DNA from: Chitinophagales bacterium
GTDB taxonomy: Bacteria > Bacteroidota > Bacteroidia > Chitinophagales > Chitinophagaceae
Length of the DNA: 64,000 nucleotides
Assembly (NCBI GenBank): GCA_013298665.1
Contig: JAAFIK010000004.1
Coordinates: 115,337-179,336, forward strand
Direction: 5' to 3'
This document shows, one piece after another, positions 9,032 to 18,257 of this stretch. The notes under the pieces were generated by a model. That model had not been told where the DNA came from. It did not search any database and worked only from the letters and a program-made list of their open reading frames with translations. The position numbers and the translations under genes were made by a program. Numbering within the stretch: the stretch's first letter is position 1; every line of letters begins with the position of its first letter.

Positions 9032-10009
9032 TTATTTCCGCCCGGCTGCTGTTTCTTTTTCAAAATCTTTACAAATGTTGCTGATACTGTCGTTGAGCGG
9101 CGTGTAAGCAAAGCCGGGTAGTTGGGTCAGCAGTTTGGTATTATCGAATTGTACATTAGCCATAGCAGTTTGAGCCGTTTCCCGGGTAACCAAGGGTTCT
9201 TTACCGGTAAAGCGGCTTTTCAATGCTTCCCAGCGCCACACGATGGCGGCTATAACAGGCGTAACTTTTTTATGCGGTGCTTTTTTTCCAAAGCTGGCAG
9301 CAATCTGTCTGAACACATCACTATACTTACGGTTTTCGGCACTCAGGATAAAGCGTTCAGCATTGATGGACGATTGCATCAGCATAATCATTGCCCTGGC
9401 CACATCGTCCACATCTACAAAGCCTGTTGTGCCGTCGGTGTACCAGGGAAACTCATCATACACGGATTTGAATATTTTCGATGAACCACTTTCCCAATCA
9501 CCCGGACCGAGTATGATGGATGGGTTAACTACAACGGCCTGCAACCCTTCGGCAATCCCGCGCCATACTTCCATTTCGCCAAGGTATTTGCTTTGCCCAT
9601 ATACACTGTTGCTGGTTTCTTCTGTCCAGTTCATTTTTTCAGTAACGACCTGACCGTTGCGTATGCGCCCAAGTGCAGCTACTGAACTGACGTGGACAAA
9701 CTTGCGTACACCGGCATCAATAGCCGCATTTACAATATTGGCGGTTCCTTCTATATTGACCTTGAACAGTTCTTTTTTAGCCTTTGGATTGAAGGATACC
9801 TTTGCTGCGCAATGATAGACTTCCGTAACATCCTGCATTGCTTCTTCCAGCCCTGCAACATCAAGTATATTACAATGCATGGTTTCCAGATTGTGCATTG
9901 CTGCTATCGGGGTGTGGTTGAAAATGGCCCTTACGGGGTTTCCTGCTGCGCGTAACTGGCGGATGAGTGATTTTCCAACGAGACCCGCGCCTCCTGTGAC
10001 TAGTATCAT
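9032..10009 (-). CDS. NAD(P)-dependent SDR-type epimerase/reductase
   Basis: 325 residues from the ATG at 10009, chosen because the Rossmann motif (MILVTGGAGLVG, glycines 6-12) should be at the N-terminus. Extended SDR features are visible: DxxD-like NILDVAGLEEA, HCAAKVSF, HVSSVAALG (Ser108/109), and YGQSK with Tyr137 and Lys141, followed by the substrate-side NPSIILGPGDW. It resembles the dihydroflavonol-4-reductase/3-beta-hydroxysteroid-dehydrogenase-like group in Bacteroidota; the substrate is unknown. It is 67 bases downstream of a 3-hydroxyacyl-CoA dehydrogenase on the same strand. It converges on lpxD with 47 bases between the stops. Confidence 0.85.
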   Translation of the reverse strand: MILVTGGAGLVGKSLIRQLRAAGNPVRAIFNHTPIAAMHNLETMHCNILDVAGLEEAMQDVTEVYHCAAKVSFNPKAKKELFKVNIEGTANIVNAAIDAGVRKFVHVSSVAALGRIRNGQVVTEKMNWTEETSNSVYGQSKYLGEMEVWRGIAEGLQAVVVNPSIILGPGDWESGSSKIFKSVYDEFPWYTDGTTGFVDVDDVARAMIMLMQSSINAERFILSAENRKYSDVFRQIAASFGKKAPHKKVTPVIAAIVWRWEALKSRFTGKEPLVTRETAQTAMANVQFDNTKLLTQLPGFAYTPLNDSISNICKDFEKETAAGRK

Positions 10010-10076
10010 ATCCCGTAATATTTTTGCTGGCAATGATGATCTGCTGATTTGTACATCAGCGCTTTATGGTTATATA

Positions 10077-10913
10077 TCAGTATGTATAAAATCCTTCCCC
10101 GGTTTTGCGTCCCAACCGGCCGGCTGCAACATGCTGCTGCTGCAATGCTGATGGCTGCAGTCTTGCGGGCTTACCCATCTGCTCATAAACCGAACAGCTA
10201 ACAGCATAGTTGATATCAAGACCAATCAGGTCCATCAGGCTGAACGGCCCCATTTTAAAACCGGTGGCCTGCATGATGGCATCAAGTTCCTTTGGTGAGG
10301 CTGCATTTCTTTCTGCCAGCCGCATCGCTTCAAGGTAGTAGGGTCTTGCCACACGGTTTACAATAAAGCCGGGAGCGTCTTTACACAGTACAGGGGTTTT
10401 ACCCATTTTACGAACCAGGTCAACAATGGCTGTTGTAGTTGCTGTACTGGTTTGTTCACCCTGTACTACTTCCACCAGGCGCATCAATGGTGCCGGATTG
10501 AAAAAGTGCATGCCCACGACGCGCTCCGGATGCAGTATCCTTTTCTGCAGCTCCGATACAGAGAGAGAGGATGTATTGGTGGCGAAAATGGTTGATTCAC
10601 TGTTGTGTATGGCTAGTTGACTAAAGAGGGAAGTCTTGGCCTCCATGTTTTCTGCAATAGCTTCTATGACCACATCGGCCATACACTGCTGAATATCGCG
10701 GGTATAACGGATGCGGTTGGTAATAGCAGCCCGGGTTGCGGCATCAATTTTTTGTTTATCCACCAGTTGCTGCAGGTTTTTACCGATCTGCTGTTCGGCC
10801 CTGCCGAGGGCTTCCTGCTGCACATCAAACAGGATGGTATCAAAACCGCTTTGGGCGGCTACCTGGGCAATACCACTTCCCATGGTACCGGCACCGAGCA
10901 CACAGATGACCAT
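10077..10913 (-). CDS. 3-hydroxybutyryl-CoA (3-hydroxyacyl-CoA) dehydrogenase
   Basis: 278 residues, the usual length for the single-function enzyme. The N-terminal NAD-binding domain starts at once (VLGAGTMGSGIAQ, residues 6-16). The catalytic region has TNTSSLS (112-118) and GMHFFNPAPLM with catalytic His136, then LVEVV (Glu148). The C-terminal dimerisation domain carries DAPGFIVNRV and MGPFSLMDLIGLD, ending GRKTGEGFYTY. It catalyses the reversible NAD-dependent oxidation of 3-hydroxyacyl-CoA to the 3-keto form in fatty-acid or butyryl-CoA metabolism. The protein lacks an enoyl-CoA hydratase domain. Confidence 0.93.
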   Translation of the reverse strand: MVICVLGAGTMGSGIAQVAAQSGFDTILFDVQQEALGRAEQQIGKNLQQLVDKQKIDAATRAAITNRIRYTRDIQQCMADVVIEAIAENMEAKTSLFSQLAIHNSESTIFATNTSSLSVSELQKRILHPERVVGMHFFNPAPLMRLVEVVQGEQTSTATTTAIVDLVRKMGKTPVLCKDAPGFIVNRVARPYYLEAMRLAERNAASPKELDAIMQATGFKMGPFSLMDLIGLDINYAVSCSVYEQMGKPARLQPSALQQQHVAAGRLGRKTGEGFYTY

Positions 10914-10941
10914 ATATATTTTTTAACGTGAGGAATGTTTG

Positions 10942-10949
10942 CAAATATA
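10942..10949 (-). promoter_or_regulatory. -7 element of the 3-hydroxyacyl-CoA dehydrogenase gene
   Basis: On the minus strand TATATTTG, a perfect TAnnTTTG match, lies 28 bases before the ATG at 10913. Confidence 0.55.
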
Positions 10950-11041
10950 CTATCAATCGGGCAGTTAACGGAAACGGAAGATCAGGTTTGCGGATGTATC
11001 CTCCAACGGGATCCTTCCTGCAGCGGCTGATTGCCGGTGCA

Positions 11042-11785
11042 TCAGTGCATGAAGCGGTCGAAAAACTCTTCCTTTTTCCGTGCAGATACTTCGATGGTTG
11101 AGCCATCGTCCATCTCTACATAACCACCTCGTCCCTTGAAATACTTTTTGACATAGTTGAGGTTGATGATATAGGAATGGTGTACACGACAAAAAATAGC
11201 CGTTGGCAGGATATCTTCATACTCTTTAAGATTTTTCGACACGAGTATGTTTTTCTGTCCCTTGATAAAGACCCTGGTATAACTGCCTTCGGCTTCAAGG
11301 TGAGTGATATTGCTGACGTTTTCGAAATACAACCCTTCAGTTGTGGGCAGACCGATTTTTTGAAGGTTGGTATTTTCGGGCCGGATATTTTCCAGCAGGG
11401 AGCTCAACCGGTGGTTGATGTTTTTTTGTTGTAAGCGATCGGCTACTTTTTCCACAGCAGCCTTCAGTTCGGTGATGTTAACGGGTTTCAGCAAATAGTC
11501 CATTGCTGTATATTTAAATGCTTTAATGGCATACTCGTTGAACGCAGTGATGAAAACAATCTCAAAACTTACGGGCATGAGTTTGTCGAGCAGGTCAAAC
11601 GCATTGCCATATGGCATTTCAATATCGAGGAAAACGACATCTGGTTCTGTACGCATGATCAGTTCCAGTCCTTCCACCGGGTTGAGGGCAGTACCGGTAA
11701 TGGTTACTTCCGGGCAGTACTCTTTCAGCAGTTCCGTAAGCGTGATGATGTTTCCGGGTTCGTCGTCGATAATGATACTTTTCAT
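11042..11785 (-). CDS. LytTR-type response regulator
   Basis: 247 residues from the ATG at 11785. Receiver domain 1-120: acidic pair IIDDEP (7-8), phospho-acceptor Asp54 in VVFLDIEMP, and the conserved lysine in YLLKPV near 104. The LytTR DNA-binding domain occupies about 142-245 (IGLPTTEGLYFENVSNITHLEAEGSYTRVF ... FCRVHHSYIINLNYVKKY). It follows the cognate sensor kinase with only 10 bases between stop and start, so the two form an operon. It should bind direct-repeat sites upstream of target genes. A longer reading frame (to 11884) overlaps the kinase and is not used. Confidence 0.93.
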   Translation of the reverse strand: MKSIIIDDEPGNIITLTELLKEYCPEVTITGTALNPVEGLELIMRTEPDVVFLDIEMPYGNAFDLLDKLMPVSFEIVFITAFNEYAIKAFKYTAMDYLLKPVNITELKAAVEKVADRLQQKNINHRLSSLLENIRPENTNLQKIGLPTTEGLYFENVSNITHLEAEGSYTRVFIKGQKNILVSKNLKEYEDILPTAIFCRVHHSYIINLNYVKKYFKGRGGYVEMDDGSTIEVSARKKEEFFDRFMH

Positions 11786-11795
11786 GTTGTATATT

Positions 11796-14684
11796 TTATA
11801 AGGGGATGCGTACCACCACTTCAGTGCCGGCAGCATGCCCTTGCTGATCTTTGAGGTCAATAACTGCTGTGGTGATGACTTCATCTGTCATCCGGTTGAG
11901 CAGCTCTACTCTTTTTTGTGTCAGGCTCATGCCTTTTGACTGGTATTCGATATGTTGTAAACTCTTGAGTGCAGCGGTTTTCTCCCGTCCCACGCCATTG
12001 TCTTTTATGCTGCAGCAGAGGTACCCGTTTTCCGTATAGAAATTAATGTCAAGCCTGCCGGTACCATCTGTTTTATAGCGGATGCCGTGCCGCAGAGCAT
12101 TTTCAACATAGGGCTGGAGTAACATAGCGGGCATTTCGGTATAATCCTGCCGCAGGTTATCGTCTACGCTGATTTTGTAGGTGAAGGTATCGCCAAAGCG
12201 CATACGTTCCATTTCAATATATTGACGCAGGTAGCGCACTTCATCGGCCACGGTAATGGCTTTCTTGCCCGAGTTGTCGAGGGTTTGCCGCATGAGTGAG
12301 GCAAATCCTGTCAGGTATTTATTGGCTTTCTCTTTGTCGTTGGTAAGGATGTATTGCTGGATGGAGTTGAGGCAGTTGAAAATAAAGTGCGGGTTCATCT
12401 GCGATTGCAGGGCTTGTTGCTCAAGTGCGGCAAATTGTTTCTGCAGTATATTTTTTTCCTCAAGTTTGCGGCGGAGGTTTTTGTTCCTGAGGTTGAACAG
12501 GAAGATGGTAAGGAGTAAAACAAAGAGCGCGAGGACTGCATAAAACCACCAGGTACGCCAGAATGGGGTTACAATGGAGAAGGGTACCTGTACGGTTTCG
12601 CTCCGCACCCCGAATTTATTGATGGCATAGAGCTCAAGTGTATAATCGCCGGGGGGCAGCGATTGGTAGGTAAGACTGGTTTGGGTTGTGGTTATCCAGT
12701 CTGCATTGAATCCCCTGAGGCGGTAATAGTAAGTGATATCGCCACCCGATTTCAGGGAGATGGCGATATAATCAAAACTGATATTGTTATCGGCATAAGG
12801 AATGCGGCAGGGAGAATTGATGTTCTGTATCTGACCAGAACTGTTGACGCCGAGTAGTTTTAAGCGGCAGAGGGAGGTTCCGGAGACTTCTCTTTCATTG
12901 AAAAAAGTCAAACCCGCTGGCGACCCCACCCATACAATGCTGTCTTCGATGCAGAGGGAGTTGATCACATCGGAGGGTAAACCGTCTGATGTGCTGTAGC
13001 GGGTAACCGTATATCCCGGCGTGGTGATATTGATTTTGTTGATGCCTTTATTGGTACCCACCCAGAGAAAATCTTTACCAGTAAAAAGCGTCTTGCATAT
13101 ATTGCTGCTGAGTCCGTTGGTGTCTTTTAAGGCGGCGATTACCCTGCCATCCCTGTAGCCCACCACACCTTCATCACCAGTGGCTACCCAAAGTACACCG
13201 CCCGCGTCTGTCTGCAAGTCAGTGATGCGGCGGGTAAGGGCATGATGGATATTACCAAGGTAAACCGCTTGTTTCAGCCTGTTTACCTCGTAGAGCCCAT
13301 TGAGGGTACCGATGTAATAGTGGTTGTTGTGGAAAACGGCTTTTGTACCCCGCTCATACCAGATGGTATCAGTGACCCTGAAATCGCCCACACTTACAGT
13401 GGTTACATTGCGGCCACAGGCTACCAGTATGGTATCGGCATTTATCTCGCTGATGGACTTTACCGGGCTTAATGTATTGACCTGCACCTGATTACCGGTT
13501 TCTTTCAGCAGAAACATATCACAGCCATAAAAAGTAACCCCTGAGGGCAATGTTTTTATGGATATGATCCTGTTGTAGACGTTGGTATAGCCCGTAACCT
13601 TTCTTTGACGGGAGAAGTCTTTAGAAGTGAGTTTACCATTCCTGTCTGTCATAAACAGGGTACTCAGTCCGGATCCAGCCAGTAACTGGCTGCCCCTTTT
13701 TGCGATGCTGAATATTTCTGTATCGAGGGTATTATTTTTTTTACCCGGGAGCAGTGTTTTAACAGCTTTAGAGGGTAGTTTGTAGGCGCCATTTCCGAAG
13801 GTGGAAAACCAGGTATTGTTTTCTGAATCGGTTATGAGACCGGTAACCTGGATGCCAGGGAGGAAGTGGTCGGCAAGGCGTTTGTTGGCCGTATCAACCG
13901 TCCAGCAACCATCTGTGGTGGTGAAATAATCAATGGTGGCAAATCTTGTACCATCCGATTCAAGCCTGTAGAAGCCCATGAGGGTGTTGGGAGGCATATC
14001 TATCGGAACGACGGTTCCATCATAGTTTTGCTGCATAAAGCATTGCCCCTCTTTCAGTACATCTCTTCTAACCGAGAAAAGGCGTGTGATTTGACCTTTG
14101 CCGTATTTGTACACGCTATGCATTTCGCCGATAAAACAACCGGAATCTTTTGTGCTGGTATGGGATACCATAAAACTTTTCTGCCATTGCCTGAATATGG
14201 GCAGGTCTGAAATGACAAAAACACTGTTATCAGCCCTGAGTTCCAGTATCGTGTGCGAATCGTTGAAGATAACAGCACCTTCTGCATTTTCGGCAATACT
14301 CTGGATGCTGTTGGATAGTTTTATTCTTTGAACAGTGGAGTCGTTTGTAGTGTTGTATATCTTTCCGTTGTAATAATAACTCAATGCTTTGTTGAAAGTG
14401 GCGATCCAGACCCTTCCCCTGCTGTCGGCAAATACCTTGAGTACTTCATTGTCGGGCAGACCATCTTTTACGGTAAAGTTTTTAAAATTGGTACCATCAT
14501 ACCGGCTCAATCCGTTTTCTGTAGCCAGCCAGATAAACCCTTCCTTGTCCTGCGCCATGCTGTATACGGTAGAACCCGCAAGGCCATCCTTGGTGTCGTA
14601 GTGTACATAGTTGAATGTGGCCTGTGATTGTCCGGCCAGTGGCAACAGTATGCAGCAGAAGCTATATATAAGAATCTTGTACAA
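11796..14684 (-). CDS. Two-component propeller sensor histidine kinase (LytS/YehU-like)
   Basis: 962 residues. A signal peptide (to about residue 20, AGQSQA) leads into a periplasmic beta-propeller of Reg_prop repeats (DGLAGSTVYSMAQDKEGFIWLATENGLSRYDG ... DGLPDNEVLKVFADSRGRVWIAT) to about 640, a Y_Y_Y domain to about 705, one membrane helix (712-731), and a coiled linker. The kinase core has the LytS-type motif QMNPHFIFNCLNSIQ with phospho-acceptor His766. The ATPase has Asn862 (VENALRHG) and DNGVG (895-899). The start appears to be a TTG codon (14684), since no ATG precedes the signal peptide. It is coupled to the LytTR regulator just downstream. The ligand is unknown; such proteins often sense sugars in Bacteroidota. 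Confidence 0.92.
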   Translation of the reverse strand: MYKILIYSFCCILLPLAGQSQATFNYVHYDTKDGLAGSTVYSMAQDKEGFIWLATENGLSRYDGTNFKNFTVKDGLPDNEVLKVFADSRGRVWIATFNKALSYYYNGKIYNTTNDSTVQRIKLSNSIQSIAENAEGAVIFNDSHTILELRADNSVFVISDLPIFRQWQKSFMVSHTSTKDSGCFIGEMHSVYKYGKGQITRLFSVRRDVLKEGQCFMQQNYDGTVVPIDMPPNTLMGFYRLESDGTRFATIDYFTTTDGCWTVDTANKRLADHFLPGIQVTGLITDSENNTWFSTFGNGAYKLPSKAVKTLLPGKKNNTLDTEIFSIAKRGSQLLAGSGLSTLFMTDRNGKLTSKDFSRQRKVTGYTNVYNRIISIKTLPSGVTFYGCDMFLLKETGNQVQVNTLSPVKSISEINADTILVACGRNVTTVSVGDFRVTDTIWYERGTKAVFHNNHYYIGTLNGLYEVNRLKQAVYLGNIHHALTRRITDLQTDAGGVLWVATGDEGVVGYRDGRVIAALKDTNGLSSNICKTLFTGKDFLWVGTNKGINKINITTPGYTVTRYSTSDGLPSDVINSLCIEDSIVWVGSPAGLTFFNEREVSGTSLCRLKLLGVNSSGQIQNINSPCRIPYADNNISFDYIAISLKSGGDITYYYRLRGFNADWITTTQTSLTYQSLPPGDYTLELYAINKFGVRSETVQVPFSIVTPFWRTWWFYAVLALFVLLLTIFLFNLRNKNLRRKLEEKNILQKQFAALEQQALQSQMNPHFIFNCLNSIQQYILTNDKEKANKYLTGFASLMRQTLDNSGKKAITVADEVRYLRQYIEMERMRFGDTFTYKISVDDNLRQDYTEMPAMLLQPYVENALRHGIRYKTDGTGRLDINFYTENGYLCCSIKDNGVGREKTAALKSLQHIEYQSKGMSLTQKRVELLNRMTDEVITTAVIDLKDQQGHAAGTEVVVRIPL

Positions 14685-14718
14685 TTGTGCGCAATACTTA
14701 AAAAACGTTTAGCATAAC

Positions 14719-14747
14719 AAAAAACCCCCCGGCCAACGGGCCAGGGG
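14719..14747 (-). terminator. Terminator of pheS
   Basis: Minus-strand hairpin with CCCC/GGGG outer pairs, one mismatch and a GGCC/GGCC inner stem, followed by six T. It lies 120 bases behind the pheS stop codon and ahead of the sensor kinase gene, insulating the two. Confidence 0.75.
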
Positions 14748-14868
14748 TAAAGTTGATAGTGTACGGATCTACTTTAATGATTACAGTAAAGTAAGTATGA
14801 ATTTTCTGTATTGAAAACCGGCAATTCATATCCGTGCAGTTTTGTGGTATAAGTGTGCGCTCTCCGAA

Positions 14869-15900
14869 TTAAAGTGCACCTGTAAATTGCCTGAGGAAAC
14901 GCAGGTCATTTTCACTGAACAGGCGCAGGTCTTTTACCTGGTAGCGCAGCATGGCGATACGCTCAATGCCCATACCAAAAGCAAAGCCGGTGTACTTATT
15001 GCTGTCGATACCACATTTATCGAGTACGGCGGGATGCACCATACCGCAACCCAGTATTTCTACCCAACCGGTTTGTTTGCACACATTGCAGCCACTGCCT
15101 CCGCAAATGAGACAACTGATATCCATCTCTGCGCTGGGTTCTGTAAAAGGAAAATAGGATGGCCGGAAGCGGACTTTTACCGTTTTACCAAACATCTCCT
15201 GTACAAAGAAATAAAGGGTTTGTTTGAGGTCGGCAAAACTTACATTTTCGGCGATATACAGTCCTTCCACCTGGTGAAAAAAACAGTGTGCGCGGGCGCT
15301 GATGGTTTCGTTGCGGTAAACCCTGCCGGGGCAGATGATGCGAATGGGAAGTTTGCCCTTTTCCATTTCCCTTACCTGCACGCTGCTGGTATGCGTACGG
15401 AGCAGCCAGTCGGGGTTTTGGGCGATGTAAAAAGTATCCTGCATATCCCGCGCCGGGTGATCTCCGGGCATATTGAGCGCTGTAAAGTTGTGCCAGTCGT
15501 CTTCAAGTTCGGCGCCTTCGGCAATGGCAAAGCCGAGCCGTTGAAAAATACCAATGATGTTGTTGCGTACAAGGCTGATGGGATGGCGGCTGCCGGGAGT
15601 GATAGGTGTACCGGGCAGGCTGAAGTCGCCCAACCCATGATCTTCGTTCTGCGCGGGTGTCAGGCTGTTGAGGATAGCTTCATAACGCGCTTCTGCAAAG
15701 ATTTTAAATTCATTGAGTACCTGTCCGAAAGCCCTTTTCTGATCGGCAGGTACATTTTTCATTTCCCCCATGATGCTCTTTACAACACCTTTGGTGCCGA
15801 GGTACCTGATGCGGAACTGCTCTGCCAATTCGGGGGTATCGGGTGTTGTTGCTTCCATTTCTGCCTTGCAGGCGGCGATCTGCTGTACTAACGATTCCAT
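14869..15900 (-). CDS. pheS: Phenylalanine--tRNA ligase alpha subunit
   Basis: 343 residues, the normal length for bacterial PheS. The N-terminal coiled-coil arm (1-85, with RIRYLGTKGVVKSIMGEMKNVP) is followed by the class II catalytic core. Visible motifs are HPISLVRNNII, motif 2 with the FYIAQNPDWLLRTHTSSVQVREME and GRVYRNETISARAHCFFHQVEGL segments, RFRPSYFPFTEPSAE, and motif 3 GFAFGMGIERIAMLRY. It pairs with PheT, which is not in this window, to charge tRNA-Phe. A Cys-rich insert (CLICGGSGCNVCKQTGW), typical of the Bacteroidota form, looks capable of binding a metal. Monocistronic, with its own terminator. Confidence 0.97.
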   Translation of the reverse strand: MESLVQQIAACKAEMEATTPDTPELAEQFRIRYLGTKGVVKSIMGEMKNVPADQKRAFGQVLNEFKIFAEARYEAILNSLTPAQNEDHGLGDFSLPGTPITPGSRHPISLVRNNIIGIFQRLGFAIAEGAELEDDWHNFTALNMPGDHPARDMQDTFYIAQNPDWLLRTHTSSVQVREMEKGKLPIRIICPGRVYRNETISARAHCFFHQVEGLYIAENVSFADLKQTLYFFVQEMFGKTVKVRFRPSYFPFTEPSAEMDISCLICGGSGCNVCKQTGWVEILGCGMVHPAVLDKCGIDSNKYTGFAFGMGIERIAMLRYQVKDLRLFSENDLRFLRQFTGAL

Positions 15901-15991
15901 ATGTGCAAAGATAATCAGCCCTTTGCAGGGGGGGAAATGAAATTTTGTACGGGCAGGAAACGTTTTTTTATATCTTTATAAAAAATTTGCT

Positions 15992-16753
15992 ATGTCTATT
16001 TTAAAGTCCGGTAATCCCGCTTTATCAGAAAAGAAGTTCAGGGATACCATATTAGAAGATACGGTTGCTGCCAGTGGCCGGATGACGGTAAGGGGAACCC
16101 TGAATAAATTCGGTATCCTTTTTTTGCTGATGCTTACGACTACTTTCTATGCGTGGAAAGAATTCAGTAACGGGGGGAATGTACAAACCCTGATACTTAT
16201 TGGCGCTTTCGGGGGTATTGCTATTGCAGTTGCCCTTTATTTTAAACAGGAATGGTCGCCATTCCTTGCGCCGGTATACGCATTGGTGAAGGGGTTGCTT
16301 GTGGGCGGTATTTCGGCCTATTATAATGAAGTTTTTGATAAGTACGCCCCAAGTATTGTTATGGTGGCTGTAACGCTTACCATCGGCGTAGCGGTGGCCA
16401 TGTACCTGCTTTACAGTTTCCGTATCATTAAGGCTACACAACGCTTCAAGGCCATTGTCATGACGGCTACACTGGGTATTGCTATTTTTTACCTCATCGC
16501 ATTCACCCTTTCCTTTTTTGATATCCGGATACCTTTCCTGCATGAGGGCAGTACTATCGGTATTATTTTCTCTTTCCTGGTGGTAGGTCTGGCTGCGCTG
16601 AACCTTATCCTCGATTTTGATATGATTGAGACGGGCAGCCAGATGGGTGCCCCCAAATATATGGAGTGGTATGGTGCTTTCGGCCTCCTGGTAACCATTA
16701 TCTGGCTTTACCTTGAGATGCTGCGGCTTCTATCAAAACTCAACAGGCGTTAA
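15992..16753 (+). CDS. Bax inhibitor-1/YccA family membrane protein
   Basis: 253 residues with a short hydrophilic N-terminus (to about 40) and seven predicted membrane segments. Family features include the start MSILKSGNPALSEKKF, the central GLLVGGISAYY and the C-terminal LNLILDFDMIETG with its acidic pair, thought to be part of the pH-gated di-aspartate latch in this family, followed by MEWYGAFGLLVTIIWLYLEMLRLL. Members are inner-membrane proteins related to TMBIM calcium-leak channels; the bacterial role is unclear. Divergent from pheS (91 bases apart) and closed by a strong terminator. Confidence 0.92.
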   Translation: MSILKSGNPALSEKKFRDTILEDTVAASGRMTVRGTLNKFGILFLLMLTTTFYAWKEFSNGGNVQTLILIGAFGGIAIAVALYFKQEWSPFLAPVYALVKGLLVGGISAYYNEVFDKYAPSIVMVAVTLTIGVAVAMYLLYSFRIIKATQRFKAIVMTATLGIAIFYLIAFTLSFFDIRIPFLHEGSTIGIIFSFLVVGLAALNLILDFDMIETGSQMGAPKYMEWYGAFGLLVTIIWLYLEMLRLLSKLNRR

Positions 16754-16775
16754 TCACCTGTTCAACTATTTTGGC

Positions 16776-16806
16776 ACCGGGGCAATAAGCATTGTCCCGG
16801 TTTTTT
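16776..16806 (+). terminator. Terminator of the Bax-inhibitor-1 gene
   Basis: An 11-bp fully paired stem (one G-T pair) with loop AAGC, followed by six T. A textbook rho-independent terminator 22 bases behind the stop codon. Confidence 0.9.
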
Positions 16807-16856
16807 ATGCGCGGGATCCATGTTCACCAGAAAGATTACTGCTGTACCAGCAGTTG

Positions 16857-17153
16857 TTAAAATTTAATATCATCCCCAATCTGGTTGATATCATCTTCAA
16901 TGGCGTCTGGTTTTTTGGTCAGTGTATTTCTGACAATAAAGTAGCCGGTAGCTGCACCACCGATGGCCAGCAGTAATATGGGGAAAAGTTCACCCTCGTT
17001 AAAGAGGGTTATGGCCAGTACAATACCGATTATTTCACCGCCTATCCAGGCCAGTACGGTATAAAATTTCCACCATCCGGCTTTGAGGCCTTTCCGTTCG
17101 GCGAGTACCCCGATACGTCTGGTAAGAAAAATAAGCAGGATGATTTCAAGCAT
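16857..17153 (-). CDS. Small conserved membrane protein
   Basis: 98 residues: an N-terminal hydrophobic stretch (1-10), a basic segment (RRIGVLAERKGLKAGWWK), then two clear membrane helices (about 30-50 and 56-75) and an acidic tail (DAIEDDINQIGDDIKF). The arrangement resembles small uncharacterised membrane proteins found in Bacteroidota. Its start codon is 36 bases downstream of the PfkB kinase stop on the same strand, so it is probably transcribed with that gene. Function unknown. Confidence 0.7.
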   Translation of the reverse strand: MLEIILLIFLTRRIGVLAERKGLKAGWWKFYTVLAWIGGEIIGIVLAITLFNEGELFPILLLAIGGAATGYFIVRNTLTKKPDAIEDDINQIGDDIKF

Positions 17154-17189
17154 GCCTTTTGGATAAGTGAAAGAAACTAATGCACCCGG

Positions 17190-18113
17190 TTATACGAGGT
17201 CAATGTCAAAATTCACCAACTGTACAAAGGCTTCCAGCCGGGCATCAATATCTTCTTTGGTAATTTCCTTCATGCGGTTGGCGCCAAATTTCTCCACGCA
17301 GAAACTTGCCATGGCGCTGCCGACGATGATGGCTGTTTTCATGTTTTCAAAACTGATGTCTTTTGTTTTGGCGATGTGCCCGATAAAGCCACCGGCAAAG
17401 GTATCGCCGGCGCCGGTAGGGTCAAACACGTCTTCAAGCGGCAGGGCAGGCGCAAAGAATACATGATTTTCGTGAAACAGCAATGCGCCGTGTTCGCCCT
17501 TTTTGATGATGAGGAAACGGGGACCCATATTCATAATGGCACGGGCTGCTTTGACGAGTGAAAATTCGCCGCTCAACTGACGGGCTTCGCCATCATTAAC
17601 CAGTAATACATCCACCTTTTTGAGTACGGCGAGCAGGTCTTCCATGGCCGTTTCCATCCAGAAATTCATGGTATCCATCACAATCAGCTTTGGCCTTTTG
17701 GTCAACTGGTCAATCACACTCATCTGTAGTTTGGGCATCAGGTTGCCGAGCATCAGGAATTCGGCACCCTGGTAGCTTTCGGGTACTTTGGGGTTGAAGT
17801 CGGCCAGTACGTTGAGGTCGGTTACCAGTGTATCGCGGGTATTCATGTCGATATGGTACCGGCCGCTCCAGAAAAAGGATTTCTTGTCCGGCACAATTTC
17901 CACACCTTCAAGCTGTACCCCCCTTTTTTTCAGCTCGTCCATTTCTTCCTGCGGAAAGTCGTAGCCTACAATGGATATTTGCTGAATGGGCTGTACAAAA
18001 TTACTGGCTGCATAAGCCACATAGGTGGCAGAGCCCCCGATGATTTTATCCGTTTTTCCAAATGGGGTTTCAATGGCATCAAAGGCCATGGTGCCTACAG
18101 TAATGAGCGACAT
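17190..18113 (-). CDS. PfkB-family carbohydrate/nucleoside kinase
   Basis: 307 residues of the ribokinase fold. The N-terminal GGSATYVAYAA (26-36) is the first PfkB signature, and the second is DPTGAGDTFAGGF with catalytic Asp237 in GAGD (234-237). The LIIKKGEHGALLF strand precedes it. The lid region is short. In Bacteroidota this gene is usually annotated as a sugar kinase with adenosine-kinase-like resemblance; the substrate cannot be assigned. It is divergent from the Sua5/YrdC gene, with a hairpin and -7 element between them. Confidence 0.87.
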   Translation of the reverse strand: MSLITVGTMAFDAIETPFGKTDKIIGGSATYVAYAASNFVQPIQQISIVGYDFPQEEMDELKKRGVQLEGVEIVPDKKSFFWSGRYHIDMNTRDTLVTDLNVLADFNPKVPESYQGAEFLMLGNLMPKLQMSVIDQLTKRPKLIVMDTMNFWMETAMEDLLAVLKKVDVLLVNDGEARQLSGEFSLVKAARAIMNMGPRFLIIKKGEHGALLFHENHVFFAPALPLEDVFDPTGAGDTFAGGFIGHIAKTKDISFENMKTAIIVGSAMASFCVEKFGANRMKEITKEDIDARLEAFVQLVNFDIDLV

Positions 18114-18191
18114 AATGATATTTTATTAAAGTGTGATGGTTTTTTGCCGTACAACGGGTTTTGGCCTGTTATCCTTTATGGGGTATGCAAA

Positions 18192-18213
18192 AAACCCTGC
18201 AAAAGTAGGGTTT
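18192..18213 (-). promoter_or_regulatory. Hairpin overlapping a -7 element upstream of the PfkB kinase
   Basis: On the minus strand a 7-bp stem (AAACCCT/AGGGTTT, loop of 8) runs into six T, like a terminator, yet its loop contains TACTTTTG, a perfect -7 element (18200-18207). Either this is the pfkB promoter with a fortuitous stem, or an attenuator. No gene lies upstream on that strand to be terminated. Confidence 0.4.
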
Positions 18214-18257
18214 AGCATTTGTTTTTGCCTATGTTGCGTCCAAATTGTTTTTCAATT

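Noticed and set aside
14842..15891. A 349-codon plus-strand open frame opposite pheS
   Set aside because: Antisense shadow of pheS; no recognisable domain.
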